DNA of 15,199 nt from JAUVAV01 sp965371665 (GTDB taxonomy: Bacteria; Oederibacteriota; JAAXVQ01; JAUVAV01), in NCBI GenBank assembly GCA_965371665.1, contig CBDUZI010000075.1, positions 1 through 15,199 on the forward strand, read 5' to 3'. Both the position numbers and the translations under genes were made by a program. The notes under the pieces are model-generated. The model did not search any database. It was not told the DNA's origin and saw only the letters and a list, made by a program, of their open reading frames with translations. Below are positions 1 through 7,951 of this stretch, piece by piece. Each line of letters opens with the position of its first letter. The stretch's first letter is position 1.

Positions 1-29
1 AATTTAATACGCAGATTAGCTTTTTCAAC

Positions 30-54
30 GTTGTTAAGTCCGACAAGCTCCTAG
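30..54. repeat. 25-bp repeat, inverted copy at other end of window
   Basis: This stretch (core GTTAAGTCCGACA, ending CTAG) matches the reverse complement of 15147-15171 at 23 of 25 positions. The two copies therefore face each other across about 15 kb. The sequence resembles the end of a transposable element or a dispersed intergenic repeat. No transposase is visible at either end, and the flanks beyond the repeat diverge. Because ordinary core genes lie between the copies, independent dispersed repeats are more likely than one large element. Confidence 0.65.
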
Positions 55-130
55 AAACCATAATATGCAGAACTGTGAAACGGCTTAGCTGCGTTTTCCT
101 TATGAATATGCAATTCCGGGAGATAGGAAC

Positions 131-3100
131 ATGCAAAAATTAAATTATCATATTGTGATTATTTTAATGGCGCTAATAGCATGGCTTTTTTCCCCAGGAC
201 CGATCGGGGCTCATTCCGGCGCAAAAGCAGTAGCTGCCGGAGAGGTGAAAATCGGAGTTCTGGTCGGGCGGAGCCCGGAACGCTGTATGGAAAAATGGGG
301 AGCAACTGCTGATTACTTGACAAGAGAAATACCCGGCCGCTCATTTACTGTCGTGCCGCTGGGCTATGACCAAATATCTGCGGCGGTTGATCAGAAAAAC
401 GTGGTTTTTGTGCTCGCCAATCCTGCTCAATATGTGAAACTGGAAAAAAATTGCAGGATAACCCGGATGCTGACCTTGAAGAACCTGGTTGGCAGCCAGG
501 CAGTAACACACTTCGCCGGAGTGGTCATCGTTCGGTCGGATAGAAAAGACATTAATTCTCCGGCTGATCTCAAGGGAAAAACCTTTATGGCCGTGGAGAC
601 TGAGGCGCTCGGCGGATGGCTGGCAGTCTGGCGCGAGTTAAAAGCCATGAAGTTTAATCCGCATAAGGATTTCGCAGACCTGCGTTTTGGGGGTTCCAAC
701 GATGCGGTGGTCAACGCGGTGCGCCAAGGAATAGTGGATGCCGGCAGCGTGCGATCCAATATTTTGGAGCAAATGGCGGCTGAGAATAAAATCCAACTGG
801 AGGATTTTAAAATAATCAAATTTAAACATGAATATTGTGAACATCATTTCCAGTTGCATCCCCATTCAACCAGGCATTATCCGGAATGGGCTTTTGCCAA
901 ACTGTCCCACACCGCCGAAGACCTGGCAGAAGAGGTGTCCATGGCGCTAATGCGCATGCCGGCCCAGAGCCGGGCGGCCCGCCAGGCGAAATGCGCCGGC
1001 TGGACCATGCCGCAAAGTTACCAGCCTGTGCATGACTGTTTGAGAGAACTGAACATAGCGCCCTATGATAAACCGCAGAATTTCTCTCTGCACGACGTGA
1101 TTCGAAAATATTGGGTGACTTTAACTATATTGGGCGTTCTGAGTCTGTTGATTATATTAGCGACACTTTATATATCAAGAATCAACCTGCATCTCAAGCA
1201 ATCCCTCGTTAAACAGGAAGAGGAAATGGCAGAACGCCGGAGGGCGGAAGATGCGCTCCGGAAGGCTAAAGAGGAGACCGAGGTCATTAACCGGGAATTG
1301 AACCAGATGGTTGCCCGCGCCAACCAGCTGGCCCGGATAGCAACCGCGGCGGATAAGGCTAAAAGCGAATTTCTGGCCAATATGAGCCATGAGATCCGTA
1401 CGCCCATGAACGGCGTTATCGGCATGACCGGCTTGCTGATCGATACTGAGATGACCAGGGAACAGAGGCAGTATGTCGAGATAGTCCGCTCCAGCGGAGA
1501 AGTGCTTATGTCTGTGATCAACGACATCCTGGACTTTTCCAAAATCGCGGCCGGCCAGCTTGAGATGGAAACCCTGGATTTCGATCTGCGCGCCATGCTG
1601 GATGATTTTGCGGACATGATGGCAGTGCGGATGCACAACAAGGGCCTGGAGTTTATCTGTTCCGCGGACCCGGAACTGCCGGTGTTTCTCCAGGGCGACC
1701 CGGGCCGTCTGCGCCAGGTGCTGATAAACCTGGCAGGCAATGCATTAAAGTTCACAGATGAGGGTGAGGTGGCTGTGCGGGTGAACCTGGTATCCGAGAC
1801 CGAGAAGGAAGCGGCGTTGCGCTTTGCAGTGCAGGATACCGGTATTGGCATACCTAAGGATAAGCAGGGGATGCTCTTTGAAAGCTTTACCCAGGTTGAT
1901 GCTTCGACCACGCGCCGGTTCGGCGGCACAGGGCTGGGTCTGGCCATTTCCCGGCAACTGGTCAATATGCTGGGAGGCGAAATCGGCGTCATCAGCGGGG
2001 AAGGCAAGGGGTCTGAGTTCTGGTTCACCGCGCGCTTTGCCAAACAGGATGAGCGTAAAAGCAGGGAGATGCCGCTGGGTGAGATCAGCGGAGCGCGTAT
2101 TCTGATAGTGGATGACAATGCGACCAACCGCGTGGTGTTTGCCGCCCAATTCAAATACTGGGGCGCGCGGGTGGCAACAGTGCAGGACGGCCCTGCAGGC
2201 TTGCAGGCGCTGCGTCAAGCCAAGGAAACCAATGATCCGTTTCAGGCGGCAATTCTGGACATGCAGATGCCCGGTATGGACGGAGTCGCTCTCGGCCAGG
2301 CCATCAAGCTGGACGAAAATCTGAAGGACACCCGTCTGGTGATGATGACCTCCATGGGCAAGAAGGGCGATGCCGCCAGGATGAAGGAAATCGGGTTTGC
2401 CGGGTATCTCACCAAGCCGGTAAGACAGGCAGAATGCTTTGACTGTATGGCAGCAGTGCTGGGAAGCAAGACTGCGCAGCAACCGGCGAAAGCAATTATC
2501 ACCCGCCATACTGTAATGGAGATACGCCGCGGCAAAATGCGCATCCTGCTGGCTGAGGACAATATTACAAACCAACAGGTTGCCGCGGCCATACTCAAAA
2601 AGATGGGTCTGCGCGTGGATGTGGCGGCCAATGGGGCGGAGGCTTTAACCGCCCTGGAAAAACTGCCGTATGATCTGGTGCTTATGGACCTGCAAATGCC
2701 TGAAATGGACGGCATTGAGGCCGCAAGCCGGATACGTTCTCCCCGGTCCGCGGTTCTCAATCGTGAAATTCCCATAATCGCCCTGACAGCTCATGCCCGG
2801 GAGAGCGACCGTGAAGAATGCTTGAAAAACGGCATGAATGATTTTATTACCAAGCCGATCCATCCGAAGGCTCTGGCGGAGATGCTGAAGAAGTGGCTGC
2901 CGCGGCAAAAGGGAGAATCAAAAAAGAGCGTTTCCGCGTACTCCCCGGAGGAGGGCGCACCATCAGCGCGGGAACCACAAAAGCCCGGCACAACGGTCTT
3001 TGACAAAGCAGCCCTGAAGGAAAGACTGATGGGTGACGAAGAACTTGCCTGCCGGATCATGAAACAATTCCTGGCGGATATCCCCCGCCAGATCGAAGCA

Positions 3101-3340
3101 CTGAAAAGCTATTTGGAAACGGGCGATGATATCAAAGCGCAGCGCCAGGCCCACGCCATTAAGGGGGTATCGGCCAACGTGGGCGGTAATGCCTTGCGCG
3201 AGGTGGCCGGTGAGCTTGAGCAGGCCGGCAAGGAGGGCAACCACGAAGCCATGATGGTTCGTCTGCCTGAGATGGAAGAACAGTTTGCATGCCTGAGAAA
3301 GGCCATGATGCAAGATATGGGGAACGGATCTGACTTGTGA
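131..3340 (+). CDS. Hybrid sensor histidine kinase with periplasmic PhnD-like domain, two receivers and HPt
   Basis: This is a complete multi-step phosphorelay in one 1,069-residue chain. A signal/anchor helix (about residues 7-27) precedes a phosphonate/phosphate-binding-protein-like domain (about 38-310), so sensing is predicted in the periplasm. One clear membrane helix lies at about 328-350, followed by a charged coiled coil (about 353-405). The HisKA domain has the H-box SHEIRTP with phospho-acceptor His420. The HATPase domain has its N-box around Asn537, the DTGIGI motif, and GGTGLGL at about 598-604. Receiver 1 has acidic residues Asp661/Asp662 and phospho-acceptor Asp710 (MQMPGMDG). 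Receiver 2 has Glu809/Asp810 and Asp853 (LQMPEMDG). The C-terminal HPt domain has His1008 in AHAIKG. All catalytic residues look intact. There is no DNA-binding output domain, so an outside response regulator is needed; the receiver-only protein at 4992 is a candidate. The ATG is preceded by a purine-rich GGGAGATAGGA. The ligand is unknown. Confidence 0.93.
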   Translation: MQKLNYHIVIILMALIAWLFSPGPIGAHSGAKAVAAGEVKIGVLVGRSPERCMEKWGATADYLTREIPGRSFTVVPLGYDQISAAVDQKNVVFVLANPAQYVKLEKNCRITRMLTLKNLVGSQAVTHFAGVVIVRSDRKDINSPADLKGKTFMAVETEALGGWLAVWRELKAMKFNPHKDFADLRFGGSNDAVVNAVRQGIVDAGSVRSNILEQMAAENKIQLEDFKIIKFKHEYCEHHFQLHPHSTRHYPEWAFAKLSHTAEDLAEEVSMALMRMPAQSRAARQAKCAGWTMPQSYQPVHDCLRELNIAPYDKPQNFSLHDVIRKYWVTLTILGVLSLLIILATLYISRINLHLKQSLVKQEEEMAERRRAEDALRKAKEETEVINRELNQMVARANQLARIATAADKAKSEFLANMSHEIRTPMNGVIGMTGLLIDTEMTREQRQYVEIVRSSGEVLMSVINDILDFSKIAAGQLEMETLDFDLRAMLDDFADMMAVRMHNKGLEFICSADPELPVFLQGDPGRLRQVLINLAGNALKFTDEGEVAVRVNLVSETEKEAALRFAVQDTGIGIPKDKQGMLFESFTQVDASTTRRFGGTGLGLAISRQLVNMLGGEIGVISGEGKGSEFWFTARFAKQDERKSREMPLGEISGARILIVDDNATNRVVFAAQFKYWGARVATVQDGPAGLQALRQAKETNDPFQAAILDMQMPGMDGVALGQAIKLDENLKDTRLVMMTSMGKKGDAARMKEIGFAGYLTKPVRQAECFDCMAAVLGSKTAQQPAKAIITRHTVMEIRRGKMRILLAEDNITNQQVAAAILKKMGLRVDVAANGAEALTALEKLPYDLVLMDLQMPEMDGIEAASRIRSPRSAVLNREIPIIALTAHARESDREECLKNGMNDFITKPIHPKALAEMLKKWLPRQKGESKKSVSAYSPEEGAPSAREPQKPGTTVFDKAALKERLMGDEELACRIMKQFLADIPRQIEALKSYLETGDDIKAQRQAHAIKGVSANVGGNALREVAGELEQAGKEGNHEAMMVRLPEMEEQFACLRKAMMQDMGNGSDL

Positions 3341-3385
3341 ATTTAAACTGAAAGAAAAGTATATCAGATCAGCAATGAAATCAGC

Positions 3386-3415
3386 TTGCGCCTGCCAGCA
3401 GACTTAGGATATAAT
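3386..3415 (+). promoter_or_regulatory. Candidate sigma-70 promoter for the def operon
   Basis: A perfect TATAAT (3410-3415) lies 18 bp downstream of TTGCGC (3386-3391), which matches only three of six consensus -35 bases. It sits in the 122-bp gap between the hybrid kinase and def, about 48 bp before the def start codon. It is a plausible start for the def-fmt transcription unit. The strong -10 carries the call; the -35 is weak. Confidence 0.4.
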
Positions 3416-3462
3416 AATCAGCCGCATAGGGAACACAATAATTTTACGGGCGGGAATAGATA

Positions 3463-4008
3463 ATGGCTATATTGCAAATTCGTACCTGGGGAGATCCGGT
3501 GTTGAAAACCCGGGCCCGGGAGATAACCGAGGTCGATGATAATCTGCGCTGCCTGGGCCGGGATATGTTCGATACCATGCATGCCAAGGGCGGAATCGGA
3601 CTGGCGGCTAATCAGATAGGCGTAGCCGAGCGGGTTTTTGTAGTAGAGATACCTTCTTCGGCGGGGGTGACAGCCAAATATACTCTGGTAAATCCCATTA
3701 TTACCTCCCGGAGCCGGCGCCGGGAGAAGGAAGAGGAAGGATGCCTTTCTTTTCCCGGCATCTACGGGATGGTGGAACGTTCGGCCGAGGTGGAGATACA
3801 AGGACTTGATCTGGAAGGAAAAAAAACCATCTTCAAAGGGTCGGGGCTTTTAGCCCGGGCTTTTCAGCATGAATTGGATCACCTTGACGGGATAGTATTT
3901 ATTGAGCGCATGCCCATGGTGCAACGCGTGATGCTGAACCGGCAATTACGGGACTTGGCCAAGCATACCCGGGCGGTTTTAGCGGGCCGCGGACCGTCTG
4001 AACTGTAG
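3463..4008 (+). CDS. def: Peptide deformylase
   Basis: This enzyme removes the formyl group from the N-terminal methionine of new proteins in the cytoplasm. All three family motifs are present: GIGLAANQIG at residues 44-53 (glycine loop and oxyanion glutamine), EEGCLSFPG with metal ligand Cys94, and QHELDHLDG with metal ligands His136 and His140 and catalytic Glu137. At 181 residues it is slightly longer than the E. coli enzyme (about 169), as many bacterial deformylases are. The start ATG follows a weak ribosome site (GGGCGGGAATAG). fmt begins 14 bp after its stop, giving the classic def-fmt pair in which one enzyme adds and the other removes the formyl group. Confidence 0.96.
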   Translation: MAILQIRTWGDPVLKTRAREITEVDDNLRCLGRDMFDTMHAKGGIGLAANQIGVAERVFVVEIPSSAGVTAKYTLVNPIITSRSRRREKEEEGCLSFPGIYGMVERSAEVEIQGLDLEGKKTIFKGSGLLARAFQHELDHLDGIVFIERMPMVQRVMLNRQLRDLAKHTRAVLAGRGPSEL

Positions 4009-4022
4009 GACAAATAGCAGAA

Positions 4023-4988
4023 ATGATACGACCGCGTCTAATCTTTATGGGCACGCCTGATTTCGGGGTGCCGACTTTACGCGAGTTGGTAACTAGAGGG
4101 TTTCCCGTAGCGGCGGTAGTGACACGTCCGGATAAACCCCGCGATCGGGGACAGCGTGAAGCCGTCACTCCGGTTAAGCAGGCAGCCTTGGACTTGGGGC
4201 TTTCCATACTTTCGCCCGAGAATGTGAATACGCCGGATTTTCTGAAGCAAATTTCCGCCTATCAGCCGGATGTGCTGGTAGTAGCGGCTTTCGGACAGAT
4301 TTTGAAATGCCAAGTTTTGGATAAGCCGCCCTTGGGCTGCGTCAATCTACATGCCTCTTTGCTGCCTAAATACCGCGGAGCAGCGCCTATCCAGTGGGCC
4401 ATAGCGCGGGGAGAGGAAGAAACCGGCGTGACTGTGCAGAGAATGGCCGCCCAAGTGGATTGTGGCGATATTCTGGTGCAGCGGAAGCTGATGATAGACG
4501 CGGAAGAGACGGCGCCGGAATTGTATGCGCGCTTGGCAATGCTGGGCGGGACTGTTGTGGCCGAAGCTCTGGAAAATCTTGCCGCCTCCGGGGGCGAAGG
4601 CGGGAGGGTTCAGGATGAATCCCAGGCTACTTATGCGCCGCGTTTGACCCGGGAAGACGGCAGGATTGATTGGACGCTTACGGCCGGAGAGATATATAAT
4701 CGTATCCGGGCCTTTAACCCTTGGCCCGGAACTTATACTTCGGTCCGCGGGAAGCGGCTCAAACTCCTTTCCGCCGAGACTACGAATGAGAGGGTGCCCC
4801 GGGAAACGACGCCGGGAAGTATTGTGCGGACCGGGGTTGTGGAGGGATGGCTGGTCGCGGCCGGAGAAGGGACTACGTTGATCATTAGGCGCGTTCAGTG
4901 CGAGAATTCCAGGAGCATGACAGCCCAGGCGTTTGCGTGCGGCCATCGTATAGGGACGAAAGACGTGTTGGGAGCAAAATGGGGATGA
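4023..4988 (+). CDS. fmt: Methionyl-tRNA formyltransferase
   Basis: This enzyme transfers a formyl group from 10-formyltetrahydrofolate to Met-tRNA(fMet) for translation initiation. The N-terminal Rossmann-like domain begins with FMGTPDFGVPTL. The catalytic trio Asn108, His110 and Asp146 is present in NLHASLLPKYRGAAPIQWA and VDCGDIL, at spacings that match the E. coli enzyme. A C-terminal OB-like tRNA-binding domain follows (about residues 205-315, with FNPWPG). The length, 321 residues, is normal. The gene is sandwiched between def and a receiver-domain gene whose ATG lies only 3 bp after the fmt stop, so co-transcription is very likely. Confidence 0.96.
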   Translation: MIRPRLIFMGTPDFGVPTLRELVTRGFPVAAVVTRPDKPRDRGQREAVTPVKQAALDLGLSILSPENVNTPDFLKQISAYQPDVLVVAAFGQILKCQVLDKPPLGCVNLHASLLPKYRGAAPIQWAIARGEEETGVTVQRMAAQVDCGDILVQRKLMIDAEETAPELYARLAMLGGTVVAEALENLAASGGEGGRVQDESQATYAPRLTREDGRIDWTLTAGEIYNRIRAFNPWPGTYTSVRGKRLKLLSAETTNERVPRETTPGSIVRTGVVEGWLVAAGEGTTLIIRRVQCENSRSMTAQAFACGHRIGTKDVLGAKWG

Positions 4989-4991
4989 AAA

Positions 4992-5393
4992 ATGGGAGAT
5001 AAAAATATCCTGATTGTGGATGATGATGCCAGTATTCTGGAATTATTTCATGATGTTTTAGAGAATGCTGGTTTTAAAGTGCAGATTTTTACGCGCGGGT
5101 GGGAAGCCCTGCAGGCCGTATCCCGCGAACGTCCGGACCTGGTAATCCTGGATATCATGATGCCCCGGGTAAATGGTTTCGAAGTATGCCAAATTTTAAA
5201 GGAAAATCCTAAAACCAGCAAGATTCCGGTGATTTTTTTAACCGCCTTATCCCACCAGGAAGCGCTGCGGCGGGCGGCCGAGGGCGGGGCGGATGATTTT
5301 CTGGTAAAGCCTTGCACGCCCGAAAGACTGATCAAACACGTGAAACGTTATTTGGAAAAAGAGACGGAAACGGAGGGCGAAACAAAGTCATGA
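4992..5393 (+). CDS. Receiver-only response regulator
   Basis: The 133-residue protein is a single CheY-like receiver domain. Acidic residues Asp10-Asp12 (IVDDDAS), phospho-acceptor Asp54 (VILDIMMP), the switch threonine in FLTAL and the conserved lysine in LVKPC are all present, so it should accept phosphate. It ends in a short charged tail with no output domain, so it must act through protein-protein contact. Its start is 3 bp after the fmt stop. Its own stop overlaps the next gene's start (ATGA), implying translational coupling. The nearest kinase in the window is the hybrid kinase at 131-3340; that partnership is inferred only. Confidence 0.9.
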   Translation: MGDKNILIVDDDASILELFHDVLENAGFKVQIFTRGWEALQAVSRERPDLVILDIMMPRVNGFEVCQILKENPKTSKIPVIFLTALSHQEALRRAAEGGADDFLVKPCTPERLIKHVKRYLEKETETEGETKS

Positions 5394-6103
5394 TGGATTT
5401 GAAAAAGATACTGGCCCAGGCGCAACAGACCTTAACTCGGGCCTTGGGCCAGAACCTGGAGGCGCTACTGGTTTATGGTTCCGCCGCCGTGGGAGAGTAT
5501 GATCCCAAGACCTCGGATTTAAATCTGCTGGCAATACTAAAGACCGTGGATATGGAAACGCTGGATATGGTTCGCAAAGCAATGAAATCCCTGGCCAAGT
5601 TCCGGGTGGCGGCGCCCCTGCTTATGACCCGGGAGCATATCCGGACCTCGACCGATGTCTTTCCCATAGAGTTTTTAGAGATCAAGGAGAAGCATAGGAT
5701 GCTTTTAGGAGATGATCCTTTTGCGGAACTGGAGATTAATACCCGGAATCTTCGTCATGAATGCGAACACGAACTAAAGGGAAGGATAATACGGTTGCGC
5801 CAGAGTTATTTGGAAATTCGGGACCCGGGGCGGGACCTGAGGGCCCTGCTGGTGTCCGTCCATAATGCGAATTTCCCTGCCTTTCGTACAGCCCTGCGGC
5901 TTAAGCAGGTGTCTCCGCCGGTGAAGAAAGAAGAGGTAACCGCCGCCTTGGCCAGTAACTTCGCCCTTGATCAGGAGCTTTTCATCAAGATGAAGCTGCT
6001 GCGCCTGGGAGAGTTGAAACTTACGCAGCCCGGACTGTGCAGTCTCATGGAGAAATACCTAATCGAGGTGAAAAAGCTTGCCCAAGCCGTGGATAGCCTG
6101 TAA
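5390..6103 (+). CDS. Nucleotidyltransferase-fold protein, probably with altered active site
   Basis: The 237-residue protein begins at the ATG that overlaps the stop codon of the preceding regulator; a GGAGGG lies about 12 bp upstream. Residues about 20-50 form a nucleotidyltransferase signature, VYGSAAVGEYDPKTSDLNLL. In active members of this superfamily (e.g. the MNT/KNTase type) the motif ends Asp-x-Asp. Here it reads Asp-Leu-Asn, so the second metal-binding carboxylate is replaced. A possible third acidic position lies in the IEFLEI strand. The rest is mainly helical and resembles the substrate/helical half of these proteins, but I recognise no specific family. It may be a pseudo-enzyme or bind nucleotide without transfer. 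The next gene starts inside its last 26 bases. Confidence 0.75.
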   Translation: MMDLKKILAQAQQTLTRALGQNLEALLVYGSAAVGEYDPKTSDLNLLAILKTVDMETLDMVRKAMKSLAKFRVAAPLLMTREHIRTSTDVFPIEFLEIKEKHRMLLGDDPFAELEINTRNLRHECEHELKGRIIRLRQSYLEIRDPGRDLRALLVSVHNANFPAFRTALRLKQVSPPVKKEEVTAALASNFALDQELFIKMKLLRLGELKLTQPGLCSLMEKYLIEVKKLAQAVDSL

Positions 6104-6863
6104 ACGCTTAATCCTAGTACAACTATTTTGGCTGGGGCTGACAGCCGGAACCCTGGCCGCGAGCGCGCCAATGGCCGAGGGTCCGGAGGTTCCCAAGGCC
6201 CTGGGTTATGTGAATGATTATGCCCATGTTTTGGGCAGCCAGGCCGAGACGCGGTTAAGCGGGATTTGCGCAGCGCTGGAACAGTCTACCGGCGCTGAAA
6301 TGGTTTTTCTCATTATGCCGAGCATCGCGCCTTACGATGATTTTACTTTTGGGATGGCGGTTTTTGATGCCTGGAAGATCGGGAAAAAGGGAAAAGATAA
6401 TGGCCTGTTGATCATGCTGGCCTTGCAGGAGAGACGCATCCGGATTATTTCCGGATACGGCTTGGAGGCGATTTTGCCGGACGGCAAACTGGGCCGGTAC
6501 CGTGATGAATATCTGGTCCCGTTTTTAAAACAGAATCGCACGGCCGAAGGTTTTACCAATATAGGTTTAGTGATAGCCCGGGATATTGCCAAGGACGCCG
6601 GAGTTGAATTGCCAGGCGTGGCCGCCATGAGTCCGCGCCGAGGCCGGAGCAACCGCAATCCCTGGGCCGGATTGATAATGCTGGTCGTAATCATGGGGAT
6701 CAGTGTGCTGAGTGCCTTCGGAAGAAGAGGCCGGAGATATTACGGCGGCGGTTTCTACCCCGGCGGGGTTTTTTATCGCGGGGGCGGGGGCGGTTTTGGC
6801 GGAGGCTTCTCAGGTTTTGGCGGAGGTTTTTCCGGGGGCGGAGGCGTGGGCGGAAGCTGGTAA
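6078..6863 (+). CDS. Secreted TPM-domain protein with glycine-rich tail (YgcG-like)
   Basis: The start is TTG, with GAGGTG 7 bp upstream. An in-frame stop lies three codons before it, and later starts would remove the signal peptide, so the TTG is well supported. It overlaps the previous gene by 26 bp. A signal peptide (about residues 1-28) leads to a TPM domain (about 42-170; GYVNDYAHVLG, then GYGLEAILPDG). A membrane helix follows at about 195-214. The tail is very rich in Gly, Phe and Ser and ends GGVGGSW. TPM proteins of this build are commonly encoded beside LemA and are membrane- or envelope-associated; the biochemical role is poorly defined. The immediate downstream neighbour here is indeed LemA. 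Confidence 0.88.
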   Translation: MPKPWIACKRLILVQLFWLGLTAGTLAASAPMAEGPEVPKALGYVNDYAHVLGSQAETRLSGICAALEQSTGAEMVFLIMPSIAPYDDFTFGMAVFDAWKIGKKGKDNGLLIMLALQERRIRIISGYGLEAILPDGKLGRYRDEYLVPFLKQNRTAEGFTNIGLVIARDIAKDAGVELPGVAAMSPRRGRSNRNPWAGLIMLVVIMGISVLSAFGRRGRRYYGGGFYPGGVFYRGGGGGFGGGFSGFGGGFSGGGGVGGSW

Positions 6864-6900
6864 TATATTACATACTATTTTCAGGAGGGCAGTGGAAAAA

Positions 6901-7494
6901 ATGGAAAAGACAGGGTTAGCAGTACTTACTATAGTGGGCATAGTTTTGGTCATTATCATAGTAGCGGTGGTGGGCATAGTCTTGTATGTCATTGCCGGCT
7001 ACAACAGCCTGGTTAAAATGGATGAGTCCGTTAAAACCGCCTGGTCTCAGGTGGAGAATCAATTGCAGCGGCGCAATGATCTGATCCCTAACTTGGTGAA
7101 CTCGGTAAAGGGTTATGCGGCGCATGAAAAAGGGATTTTTGAAAATGTCGCCGAGGCCCGTTCCAAGTTGGCCGGGGCGCAGAACCGGGGGGATAAAATC
7201 AAGGCGGCCAACGAGGTGTCAGGTTTCCTGGGACGTCTGCTGGCGATTGTCGAAAATTATCCCCAACTTAAAGCGGATATGAACTTCCGTCAGATCATGG
7301 ATGAACTGGCCGGAACCGAAAACCGCATTGCCGTGGAGCGCATGCGTTACAATGAGACCGTAAAAATTTTCAACCAGAGCATACGGGTGTTTCCTAAAAA
7401 CATGATCGCCAATGCTTTTGATTTTAAGACGGCCCAGCTTTTTGAGGCGGCCGAGGGGACTAAAGAGGTGCCAAAGGTAGATTTCGGAAAATAG
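6901..7494 (+). CDS. lemA: LemA family membrane protein
   Basis: The 197-residue protein has one N-terminal membrane helix (about residues 6-33) followed by a long alpha-helical domain with the family signature: YNSLVKMDESVKTAW, then QRRNDLIPNLVNSVKGYA, and near the end NQSIRVFPKNMIA. The ATG at 6901 is chosen because GGAGGG lies 11 bp upstream. An in-frame GTG at 6892 is too close to that site, and a longer upstream frame runs into the TPM gene. LemA proteins usually expose a short N-terminus outside and the helical domain inside; function is unclear. Pairing with a TPM protein is a recurring arrangement. Confidence 0.93.
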   Translation: MEKTGLAVLTIVGIVLVIIIVAVVGIVLYVIAGYNSLVKMDESVKTAWSQVENQLQRRNDLIPNLVNSVKGYAAHEKGIFENVAEARSKLAGAQNRGDKIKAANEVSGFLGRLLAIVENYPQLKADMNFRQIMDELAGTENRIAVERMRYNETVKIFNQSIRVFPKNMIANAFDFKTAQLFEAAEGTKEVPKVDFGK

Positions 7495-7501
7495 CATAGG
7501 A

Positions 7502-7885
7502 GGGGGAGTAGTCAGGGCGGCCGCTCCGGAAGTTTTTTTCCGGGGAGGAAAGTCCGAGCTCCTAGGGCAGGGTGCTGGGTAATACCCAGTCGCGGCGACG
7601 CGAAGGAAAGTGCCACAGAAAATATACCGCCTTGTACTCTAGGGTACAGGGTAAGGGTGAAATGGCGAGGTAAGAGCTCACCGCGCTCCGGGTGACCGGA
7701 GTGGCAGGGCAAACCCCACCTGGAGCAAGACCTAATAGGAGGGAATTGCCGGGAAACCGGCAAGAGCCGCGGCCCGCGGTTTCCTTGGGTTGGTCGCTAG
7801 AGGCCGGCCGTAAGGCCGGTCCCAGATAAATGGCCGCCGTCCCCGGTTTCGGGGATACAGAACTCGGCTTATGGACTGCTCCCTC
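7502..7885 (+). ncRNA. rnpB: RNase P RNA, bacterial type A
   Basis: This is the catalytic RNA that trims the 5' leader from tRNA precursors. Hallmarks seen in order: GAGGAAAGTCCGAGCTC (7545-7561), the ACAGAAAATA block (about 7615), GGTAAGGGTGAAA followed by GGTAAGAGCTCACCG, GGCAAACCCCACCTGGAGCAAG..AATAGG, CAGATAAATGGCCGCC, and the 3' ACAGAACTCGGCTTAT. Ends are set by a perfect 10-bp P1 helix (one G-U) pairing GGGAGTAGTC (7504-7513) with GACTGCTCCC (7874-7883). The layout resembles E. coli type A rather than Bacillus type B. It starts only a few bases after lemA; no separate promoter was identified. Confidence 0.96.
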
Positions 7886-7892
7886 AAATCAC

Positions 7893-7927
7893 GGCCCGGC
7901 CGGCAGATTGCAATGCCCGGCCGGGCC
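7893..7927 (+). terminator. Strong GC hairpin after rnpB
   Basis: An 11-bp perfect stem (GGCCCGGCCGG pairing with CCGGCCGGGCC, 13-base loop) lies 8 bp after the rnpB 3' end and 12 bp before the ribosome site of the next gene. No T-run follows, so it is not a textbook intrinsic terminator. It could stop or pause transcription, or protect the 3' end of the RNA, and it separates rnpB from the DAHP synthase gene. Confidence 0.5.
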
Positions 7928-7951
7928 GCTAAAATATTGGAGGATAATAGT

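Noticed and set aside
1168..2154. 328-residue open frame on the minus strand inside the hybrid kinase
   Set aside because: It is antisense to the HisKA/HATPase/receiver coding sequence, has a serine/arginine-rich composition typical of shadow frames and no recognisable domain.
4347..4946. 199-residue minus-strand open frame opposite fmt
   Set aside because: The fmt reading frame is fully supported by catalytic motifs; the antisense frame shows no family features.
6712..6900. N-terminal extension of the lemA frame
   Set aside because: It runs out of frame through the glycine-rich tail of the TPM gene; the ATG at 6901 is at a proper distance from GGAGGG and starts just before the membrane helix.
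7871..7951. Upstream extension of the DAHP synthase frame
   Set aside because: It overlaps the 3' end of rnpB and the GC hairpin; the ATG at 7952 has a good ribosome site and begins the ferredoxin-like domain.
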